Shown here: positions 1-5,471 of the stretch, in pieces
Numbering within the stretch: position 1 is the stretch's first letter
Layout: each line of letters starts with the position of its first letter
Source of the DNA: a virus
Direction: 5' to 3' (one strand)
Virus record (IMG/VR): IMGVR_UViG_3300005511_000074
Span: 1-25,681 of that record
DNA length: 25,681 nucleotides
Position numbers and translations under genes: made by a program
Notes under the pieces: model-generated
Told to the model about the DNA's origin: nothing
Database searches by the model: none
What the model saw: the letters and a program-made list of their open reading frames with translations, nothing else

Positions 1-507
<507 letters not shown>

Positions 508-858
508 TTACAGATACTCCGCGAAGCGAAGTTTGAACATCGCGGCCAAAGTGTCGCCGTACATGTTGAGTATCAGAACGTGATGGGACGACTCGCCGCC
601 AAGAGCTTTCTGTGTGTGGCGCTTTGTCGCAAAGTCGTAGCTCGAATAGGTTCTCGTTTCCATATCGAGGATCATGTTCCACTGGCCGGGTGAGTCGTCG
701 TGATGCGCCGCAGTTTGGGGATGCTCTTCGCCAAATGTTGCCAAGAGCCAATCGTAAATCTCTTCCGCTACCTCAAGTTCTGCAAACTTGCACACTGCGA
801 CATAATAGCTCGAAGCTAGCGGTGCTCGCGGCGGGGACTGATGCAAATCAAATTTCAT
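508..858 (-). CDS. Small phage protein with C-terminal MFKLRF motif, 116 aa
   Basis: Function unknown. The protein begins MKFDLHQSPPR and ends with a strand VLILNM, then DTLAAMFKLRFAEYL. The same ending (hydrophobic strand, acidic turn, then M-F-K-L-x-F) recurs in the proteins at 2170, 2430 and 2886, so I treat them as a small paralogous family. The predicted Shine-Dalgarno GGAGATAGG sits inside a perfect 7-bp hairpin next to an AATAAATA box (see 863-887). The gene is divergent from the structured RNA and faces the ferredoxin. No membrane segment or catalytic motif is evident. Confidence 0.75.
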   Translation of the reverse strand: MKFDLHQSPPRAPLASSYYVAVCKFAELEVAEEIYDWLLATFGEEHPQTAAHHDDSPGQWNMILDMETRTYSSYDFATKRHTQKALGGESSHHVLILNMYGDTLAAMFKLRFAEYL

Positions 859-862
859 AACC

Positions 863-887
863 TATCTCCTTGTTGGAGATATTTATT
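863..887 (-). promoter_or_regulatory. Late-type TAAATA promoter with RBS-hiding hairpin
   Basis: On the minus strand AATAAATA (887-880) runs directly into the inverted repeat TATCTCC / GGAGATA (arms 881-875 and 869-863, loop of 5). The right arm is the ribosome binding site of the gene starting at 858. Initiation about 7 bases after the box would leave out most of the left arm, so only read-through RNA would fold the hairpin. The box is seen directly; its use as a promoter is inference. Confidence 0.55.
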
Positions 888-976
888 CGCCCCTATAAGA
901 TAAGAAACACTTTCTGGCAGCGCACATCAAATCCTCAGGTATTTTGACGTTTCGTGCAGCGATATTATCATCGTGG

Positions 977-984
977 TATAAATA
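977..984 (+). promoter_or_regulatory. TATAAATA, exact match to the T4 late promoter box
   Basis: The octamer TATAAATA lies just upstream of the structured-RNA region, with no gene between. A TTGACG at 944-949 is too far away (27 bases) to act as its -35. This is the best candidate for the promoter of the RNA, with a start near 990. Confidence 0.5.
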
Positions 985-1765
985 AAAGTACAACGAAGAT
1001 TAACGGTCCAGATTAATCCTCATCTCAGATTTACAAACGTTTGGCAAATATATTTGGCAAACAAGAAACCTGCAAAGTTGCTCGCTGGACCCGACGGCTT
1101 TTGCAGGTTTTCCTCATTACACAATCCCAACTACAAACGCAGTAATACATAGCAATGACGCAAGTGAGCATGCGCTCCCCGGTAGTTGCTAGGTAGGCCA
1201 AAGGCGAAAGGTTAGACCTAGCATCCGTGCTAGGCGAGAGGTCCGTTGTCAAAACCAAAACATTATCGCCATTAGCGAAAGCTATTAAGTGCGCTGGACA
1301 GTCTAAGTGGTCCAGATAAATGCACAGGACGAGGTTGCCCAGATAATATCTGCAAGCAATGACAAGCTTAGACGGTACAGAACAGGTTGATCTTCCTGTG
1401 ATAACGTCAGAAGAGGGTGTCCAAGGGCCACAAACATTTCACGGAATGTTTGGAACATAATCCTAATATCCCATCACCGGGAAGAGGGATTAGAATTCCT
1501 TTGATTCCAATTTCTGCTGTTTACTTGTTTTGATATATCACGCACCTGAGCTACTAACGCAGCTCAGGGAACTTACTCGCCGCTCTGCTAGCTCATAAGT
1601 TCAGTTCGCAGAAACTAGTACCTGACTTAACGCGAAACGAGTAAATGAGTTCGCAGAACGAAGACGAGGTAGAGCAGTTTGTTGTAGCGAAGCGGAAACA
1701 AACTCCCAGACGTTCCACTGAATATGTCTTGTGGCCCTACCTATGACTCTGCGAAAGCCAGTTAA
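985..1765 (+). ncRNA. Candidate large structured phage RNA (about 750 nt)
   Basis: No coding potential, but very dense pairing. 5' part: 11-bp stem 1066-1076/1100-1110; 8-bp stem 1187-1194/1216-1223; UAGC-GAAA-GCUA at 1273-1284; two-part hairpin 1289-1292/1322-1325 with 1294-1299/1310-1315; CAGAU/AUCUG at 1340-1352; ACAGG/CCUGU 1382-1386/1395-1399. 3' part: closing helix AGGGCCACAA (1424-1433) with UUGUGGCCCU (1729-1738), inside which lie hairpins 1431-1439/1444-1452, 1473-1493, 1545-1552/1561-1568, a long arm 1582-1596/1645-1675, and 1676-1683/1697-1704. GAAA loops and the UCCG loop make sense only on the plus strand. Size, phage location and multibranched form recall the GOLLD and ROOL RNA classes, but I cannot assign a family. 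No rho-independent terminator is seen at the 3' end. Exact ends are uncertain. Confidence 0.65.
1034..1062. repeat. Nested palindromes at the start of the RNA region
   Basis: CAAACGTTTG (1034-1043) and CAAATATATTTG (1045-1056) are perfect palindromes, and TTTGGCAAA occurs twice in direct orientation (about 1040-1048 and 1053-1061). They could be an operator for a dimeric DNA-binding protein or 5' hairpins of the RNA. Confidence 0.4.
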
Positions 1766-1787
1766 TCAATTTGACTGCACCCCGCTG

Positions 1788-1821
1788 CTCCCTAAATAAT
1801 ACGTCACATAATAACAGGGAG
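1788..1821 (+). promoter_or_regulatory. TAAATA promoter with RBS-hiding inverted repeat for the 1829 operon
   Basis: CCTAAATA (1791-1798) overlaps the left arm CTCCCT (1788-1793). The right arm AGGGAG (1816-1821) is the ribosome binding site of the gene at 1829, 7 bases before its ATG. RNA reading through from the structured RNA would hide the site; RNA starting at the box would not contain the left arm. The stem is only 6 bp, so this is the weakest of the clear cases. Confidence 0.5.
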
Positions 1822-1828
1822 ACATTAC

Positions 1829-2173
1829 ATGACACTTCTCTTTCCAATACTTTCCATTGCTGGCTTGGCGGCCTGCGCATTTTTGTTTTGCAGAGCTGTT
1901 AGGTACAGCTTCGAGGAAGAGCGCAAGCAGAAGTCGGCTCAACTGGAGAGCGACTGGGATGCATTTAAGGAAGCCACGCGAGCATTTCGCTTCCGCATTG
2001 AAACAGGGTACAGAACCTTTTACACAAACGATTATCGAGTTTCTGATGGCTGTATTGCCTTCCATTCGGAGGGAGTTCAGATATTGGACGGCAGCGCCCC
2101 AGCCCTTGCGAAACATAAAGAGCGCGTGACTGCATCGGTTTATACGATCACAGAGCAGGGAGAACAGCAATGA
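1829..2173 (+). CDS. Small single-pass membrane protein, 114 aa
   Basis: Function unknown. One hydrophobic segment spans residues 3-22 (LFPILSIAGLAACAFLFC), followed by R and K residues and a charged, probably helical stretch EEERKQKSAQLESDW. The positive charges after the segment suggest the C-terminus is cytoplasmic, which argues against an i-spanin. First gene of a three-gene operon; its stop overlaps the next start as ATGA. Its last residues GEQQ are encoded by bases that include the ribosome binding site of the next gene, and the same GEQQ ending recurs in that next gene. An AGGGAG site precedes the ATG. Confidence 0.75.
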   Translation: MTLLFPILSIAGLAACAFLFCRAVRYSFEEERKQKSAQLESDWDAFKEATRAFRFRIETGYRTFYTNDYRVSDGCIAFHSEGVQILDGSAPALAKHKERVTASVYTITEQGEQQ

Positions 2174-2433
2174 CTGAAATCTACAAGGTATCTGTCAAGC
2201 CAAGCTCCGCTGAGCAATTGGGGGCGTTGAAGGATTGGTGCAACGCCAACACTGAGCAGTGGGGAACGACTCTCTCCGGTATGGACGAATTGAGAAAGGT
2301 GGTCGGCATGTTGAACTTCTATGTGGAATCTCAGAAGCGAGGACTTGATGCTGAGCGCCCTGAGGTTGTCTTCGAGTTCGCCAACGCTGAAGACGCCACC
2401 ATGTTCAAGCTGGTTTTCGGAGAACAACAATGA
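2170..2433 (+). CDS. Small phage protein with C-terminal MFKLVF motif, 87 aa
   Basis: Function unknown. It has an N-terminal strand (IYKVSVKP), a central helical part and the family ending VVFEFANAEDATMFKLVFGEQQ-type (hydrophobic strand, acidic turn, MFKLVF). Member of the paralogous set with 508-858, 2430-2843 and 2886-3182. Translationally coupled on both sides by ATGA overlaps; the start is preceded by AGGGAGAACAGCA within the upstream gene. Confidence 0.8.
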   Translation: MTEIYKVSVKPSSAEQLGALKDWCNANTEQWGTTLSGMDELRKVVGMLNFYVESQKRGLDAERPEVVFEFANAEDATMFKLVFGEQQ

Positions 2434-2843
2434 CAACAAAATGCAATAACACCGGCCCTGCGCAAGAGCTTTTGGCTGCAATCAGCTCAGCAACAACAGC
2501 CAGCGGACAGGCACAAGCATCAGCCAACGCAAGTGCCAGAAGCGGGGGATATAGCACTGTGTTTTTGGGAGCAATGGGCGCGACGAAATCACGCTATTTC
2601 AATGATGCAGAAAGTAGCTGCAAGACTTACGTGCTAGTTTACGAGGACTCACAAGATGAAATCTGGCAGACGCTTTTTGATTACATCGGTGATTTCAAAG
2701 TACGTAAGGTAGACCAGAGGGAGATTCACGTCTCAATCAGTAATGAAGAACTTGGCACGATGCTGATGCTGAAATTCGATTGTACTTTTAGTGAAACAGA
2801 CTATATGGATTGGCTGCACCCCCGCCGCAACGTTATGCGGTAA
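2430..2843 (+). CDS. Small phage protein, diverged MFKL-family member with tail-fibre-like insert, 137 aa
   Basis: Function unknown. The C-terminal half (YVLVYEDSQDEIW through EELGTMLMLKF) aligns by pattern with the MFKL family, with a longer tail ending in WLHPRRNVMR. Residues 24-33, ASGQAQASAN, are identical to residues 63-72 of the tail fibre encoded at 6389-7900. The DNA matches at 28 of 31 bases (2498-2528 against 7685-7715), all differences at third codon positions. Last gene of its operon, ending 12 bases before a strong hairpin. Confidence 0.75.
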   Translation: MTTKCNNTGPAQELLAAISSATTASGQAQASANASARSGGYSTVFLGAMGATKSRYFNDAESSCKTYVLVYEDSQDEIWQTLFDYIGDFKVRKVDQREIHVSISNEELGTMLMLKFDCTFSETDYMDWLHPRRNVMR

Positions 2844-2854
2844 GACACACAAAC

Positions 2855-2879
2855 AACGGCAGGGATTATCCCTGCCGTT
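2855..2879. terminator. Hairpin terminator between convergent genes
   Basis: Perfect 11-bp stem AACGGCAGGGA / TCCCTGCCGTT with a TTA loop. It lies between the plus-strand operon ending at 2843 and the minus-strand gene ending at 2886. The following T-tract is short on the plus strand (TTT) and interrupted on the minus strand (GTTGTTTGTG), so it may work in both directions with modest efficiency. Confidence 0.75.
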
Positions 2880-2885
2880 TGACCT

Positions 2886-3182
2886 TCAGTTATCGCAGAA
2901 AGCGAGCCTGAACTGCAATGCCTCGCTTTCATCCAGCATAATGACCGTTGCACGATAATAGACCTTCTTGGTTTTCCTGCCGAACTTGCCCGCTTTGCTG
3001 TCGTAGTCCTGCTCAGATTCCTCAAATCTGCTGATTGCGTATCCCGCATGTTGCACACCGCAATCGGCTAACCAATTATCTACGTCCACACCCTCGTTCA
3101 ATACAGCTTGTTCGACCTCGCTCTGAAACGCAAACTGATAAGCAGCAGCGCTTGTAGTCAATTCCCATCGTTCATTAACCAC
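2886..3182 (-). CDS. Small phage protein, MFKL-family member, 98 aa
   Basis: Function unknown. It ends with a strand YRATVIML, then DESEALQFRLAFCDN, matching the family pattern of 508-858 and 2170-2433 (F-R-L-x-F in place of F-K-L-x-F). The start is GTG at 3182, preceded by AGGGGG; an ATG start would need moving inside the reading frame. It follows the AAA+ gene by 11 bases, so the two are probably co-transcribed. The hairpin at 2855-2879 closes the operon. Confidence 0.75.
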   Translation of the reverse strand: MVNERWELTTSAAAYQFAFQSEVEQAVLNEGVDVDNWLADCGVQHAGYAISRFEESEQDYDSKAGKFGRKTKKVYYRATVIMLDESEALQFRLAFCDN

Positions 3183-3193
3183 GTGACCCCCTG

Positions 3194-3856
3194 TTATTGA
3201 TTGAGTTCTGCATACAGGTCTTGAACAGCGTCCATAGCTGCTCGCAGATTATTACGCCTGCCCAGAATTTTCGTGTGTATATAACCAGCTTCGTGATACT
3301 GCGGATCGTCTATTCCGCATTGCGAGAGCATTCCCTGTACAGCAGGCACAAACACATTCGGGTTGCTGGGGTTGAAGCTAATGCAACGGCTACGGTCTTG
3401 AACGGAATTCTCGATCTTGTCGAGGTGGTTCGTCGTCATGATGAACACCGCATTTGCCTTTGCATAATCCATCAGCGAACGCAGCTCTTCCCGTGCATCT
3501 TTGGTGAGCTGATCGACCTCATGCAGAATCACGTAATGCAGTTGGTTGCCGTTAGCGGGGATGAAGCCGATCCCGCTAGTGATGTTCGACAGCAGACCAA
3601 CACCATTGTTGGGCGCTCTGACATGCTCGATGCGTGATTGCGCTTTCGTGCCTGTCAGCGTGCGTTCCATCGCATCTGGAATCAGCTCTGCACAGGTCGA
3701 TTTGCCTGTACCAACAACGCCTTCCAGAATGATCCCGTTCTTAGTGTTCAGCGGGAAGGCGAACTTCTGCGTAACGATGTTTTGTACGACACGTCGCGCG
3801 TCAGCATTCGGAAATACGAAGTCATCCAGCGAAGCTGGGGCCTTGATAATTGCCAT
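3194..3856 (-). CDS. Clamp-loader-like AAA+ ATPase without collar domain, 220 aa
   Basis: Predicted ATPase related to the small clamp-loader subunit (RFC, T4 gp44), which opens sliding clamps on DNA. Walker A GVVGTGKS at 46-53; Walker B region VILHEVDQ at 109-116; sensor 1 TTN at 141-143; SRC arginine finger S156-R157-C158, the hallmark of clamp loaders; a sensor 2-like GRRNNLR near 199-205. Two oddities: the usual first Asp of the DExD box is His112 (HEVD), and the protein stops at 220 residues, about 100 shorter than gp44, so the collar domain is missing. ATG at 3856 has a weak AAAGAGAA site. It lies between the 243-aa gene and the 98-aa gene in one operon. I am confident of the family, not of the partner: no sliding clamp is seen here. 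Confidence 0.88.
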   Translation of the reverse strand: MAIIKAPASLDDFVFPNADARRVVQNIVTQKFAFPLNTKNGIILEGVVGTGKSTCAELIPDAMERTLTGTKAQSRIEHVRAPNNGVGLLSNITSGIGFIPANGNQLHYVILHEVDQLTKDAREELRSLMDYAKANAVFIMTTNHLDKIENSVQDRSRCISFNPSNPNVFVPAVQGMLSQCGIDDPQYHEAGYIHTKILGRRNNLRAAMDAVQDLYAELNQ

Positions 3857-3876
3857 TGTGGATTCTCTTTAATCGT

Positions 3877-3898
3877 GGCCGGGCGCGCACACCCGGCC
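3877..3898. other. Perfect 7-bp GC-rich hairpin between two operon genes
   Basis: GGCCGGG / CCCGGCC with an 8-base loop lies between the stop of the 243-aa gene (3912) and the start of the ATPase (3856). There is no T-tract on either strand, so it is not a standard terminator; it may set transcript stability or relative expression. Confidence 0.5.
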
Positions 3899-3911
3899 TG
3901 CTTTGTTGTTG

Positions 3912-4643
3912 TTAGATGGTCTTACCGTAGGCTGCGTAAGCGGCATCGAGAGCTTTGTCGTCTTGCACAAACGCACGAACGGAAAACGAACCGTCTGGGT
4001 GTGCAGTGATGATTGCAAGCGCAGGTGCGTCAGCTTTGGGGCGTGCTGCTTCTTCGATGCGAACCTTGGTGTTGTCGATGTGCCCGAGCGACGTTTTCAA
4101 AGCGGCAGTGCGACCGCGTGTGACACTGGCAGCAAAGTCAGTGGATGCTTGCTTATCTGGCGCTGGCGTCTTGAGCAGTGCTTTGACGATGCCACCTTTG
4201 CCAGCAAGCCAGGTCTTGAACGCCGCAGGCTTGACCATCTCGTCGTTGATAGCAAGGCGCAGCAACCGCGCACGTTGCGACGTAGTAGTGTCCAGCAGCT
4301 CACCGAATGCCAGCTTTACGATCATGTGCTCAGGCTTGGTCTTGCCCGTGGTAATGGTCAAGTTTGCTTCGCTGCAATACTGCTCAAGGTTTTTACGCAG
4401 CGTCTCTTGATCTTTTGCCGATGCGTTCTCGAAAATGTAGAGAGCTGCGTATGCCTTGCTCAGTGCATCGTTGAGTGCGGCGCGATAACCAGCACCAGCA
4501 GATTTTGCTTCTGCAATGCTGTCATCGAATTTCTCGAAAATGGTTTTTGCCTTGCGGCTGTCGCGATTTTCGGTAGCTGCACCATATGCGATAATGGAGG
4601 TGCGCGGCTTGCGAATGTTTTGTGCGGTTACTGCTACGGTCAT
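3912..4643 (-). CDS. Unknown 243-aa protein heading the clamp-loader operon
   Basis: I do not recognise it. It looks soluble and mostly helical: charged N-terminus (residues 1-35), an Ala-rich helical stretch (36-90), a central segment with MIVKLAFGE at 107-115 that faintly echoes the MFKLxF ending of the small paralogues, a basic middle (TWLAGKGG, SVTRGRTAALK) and a C-terminal strand-rich part (ALAIITAHPDGSFSVRAFV). By position it matches where T4 keeps the clamp gene 45 upstream of the loader, but the sequence does not look like a sliding clamp. RBS GAGGGA is 7 bases from the ATG at 4643 and can pair with sequence overlapping the -10 of its own promoter. Confidence 0.8.
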   Translation of the reverse strand: MTVAVTAQNIRKPRTSIIAYGAATENRDSRKAKTIFEKFDDSIAEAKSAGAGYRAALNDALSKAYAALYIFENASAKDQETLRKNLEQYCSEANLTITTGKTKPEHMIVKLAFGELLDTTTSQRARLLRLAINDEMVKPAAFKTWLAGKGGIVKALLKTPAPDKQASTDFAASVTRGRTAALKTSLGHIDNTKVRIEEAARPKADAPALAIITAHPDGSFSVRAFVQDDKALDAAYAAYGKTI

Positions 4644-4648
4644 TTGAT

Positions 4649-4724
4649 AATCCCTCTTATTAGTTTGGCTAGCGCGTTATTGCGTCAGTGAGGGAATTGT
4701 GATTCGGGCATTAATTTGCGTCAA
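4649..4724 (-). promoter_or_regulatory. Sigma-70-like promoter and RBS inverted repeat of the clamp-loader operon
   Basis: Minus strand: TTGACG (4724-4719), 17-base spacer, CACAAT (4701-4696). The arm AATTCCCTC (4698-4690) lies over the -10 and initiation region and complements GAGGGATT (4656-4649), the ribosome binding site, with one bulged base. RNA from this promoter would start after most of the left arm; RNA reading through from the fibre genes would contain it. Confidence 0.5.
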
Positions 4725-4845
4725 ACGGCCGAAAATTGATTTTGCCGTGATTTAGTATATAACCGCCGATCAAGGCAAAATACGCCAAAACTTGCTGAAA
4801 ATAGTTTGTAGCGGAGCAGATTCTTGCGCTAGACAGCGGGATTTG

Positions 4846-4860
4846 TAGGAAATTTTCCTA
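4846..4860. repeat. 15-base perfect palindrome upstream of the HEPN-like gene
   Basis: TAGGAAATTTTCCTA: two 7-base arms around a central T, ending 29 bases before the GTG start. This is a possible operator for a dimeric regulator of the gene at 4890 or of the divergent operon. Confidence 0.4.
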
Positions 4861-4889
4861 AATTCATCTTTTTGACCGGGAGTTAGGCC

Positions 4890-5471
4890 GTGCCATACGA
4901 ATACTCAGCAGAGCACCACGACTGGAACATGACCCTCCGTTCCGCGGGAGAGCTGTACGGCCTAAGCGTCAATCCACAAATGCTTGGGAACGGCGTACGC
5001 TTGTTCGCCCTGCTTACAGGGAGCATGGTCTTGTCGTTCGCTGCTATCGAGAGCTTTTCCGCCTCAGTGGCGTTCTGCATGGCAGACAACCCCCGCTACC
5101 CGGGCTTTGACTTTGACCGCTACAAGAAGACATTCAGGTTTGCGGAGAAGATGAACATGCTCATGGAACCCCACGGCATCAAACCTGACTGGGGTAGCGG
5201 ACTGTTCCAGCGCATCGCAACCATGCAGCAGTGGCGCAACTTGGTCACACATGCGTCGCCCTATGAGATCGAGTCCACGCCCATTGCCGACTCCATGGAC
5301 GCACGGCATCTGCATACGCAAAGTCATCACGACCGTGAATATGCGCGCGGCTGCAACACGCAGGCAGCGAAGGACTACTACTCAACAGCGGTGGAATACA
5401 TTGAGATGATAAGGAAGACGACCGGCATCAATCCTGTGGCATCAGCCACGTACACGCCGGTCCAGCCTTAG
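4890..5471 (+). CDS. HEPN-like protein with RNxxxH motif, 193 aa
   Basis: Candidate RNase of the HEPN superfamily. A hydrophobic helix FAAIESFSASVAF (residues 50-62) resembles the AxEAF helix often seen in HEPN proteins, and residues 116-121 read R-N-L-V-T-H, the RNxxxH form of the catalytic R-x4-6-H motif. Start is GTG at 4890 with GGGAG 7 bases upstream. It is the only plus-strand gene beyond 2843, placed between the replication-type operon and the fibre genes. Its stop shares bases with the stop of the convergent gene at 5468. Such lone genes in phages often act in host takeover or exclusion of other phages, which is inference. No partner antitoxin (MNT type) lies next to it. Confidence 0.65.
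   Translation: MPYEYSAEHHDWNMTLRSAGELYGLSVNPQMLGNGVRLFALLTGSMVLSFAAIESFSASVAFCMADNPRYPGFDFDRYKKTFRFAEKMNMLMEPHGIKPDWGSGLFQRIATMQQWRNLVTHASPYEIESTPIADSMDARHLHTQSHHDREYARGCNTQAAKDYYSTAVEYIEMIRKTTGINPVASATYTPVQP

Noticed and set aside
1187-1250. Possible tRNA within the gene-free region
   Set aside because: No TTCRANY T-loop, no CCA-proximal acceptor pairing and no anticodon arm of the right spacing.
1031-1258. Minus-strand frame of 75 codons within the RNA region
   Set aside because: Lies over paired helices whose GAAA and UCCG loops read on the plus strand; no ribosome site.
1829-2173. i-spanin or holin call for the small membrane protein
   Set aside because: One membrane segment with positive charge on its C-terminal side suggests C-in topology, and no lysis genes are adjacent.
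3912-4643. Sliding clamp (T4 gp45-like) call for the 243-aa protein
   Set aside because: Position and length fit, but the sequence is mostly helical and basic with no clamp-like repeated beta domains.
3903-4691. 262-codon plus-strand frame opposite the 243-aa gene
   Set aside because: Cys-rich shadow frame; the minus-strand protein has normal composition, RBS and promoter.
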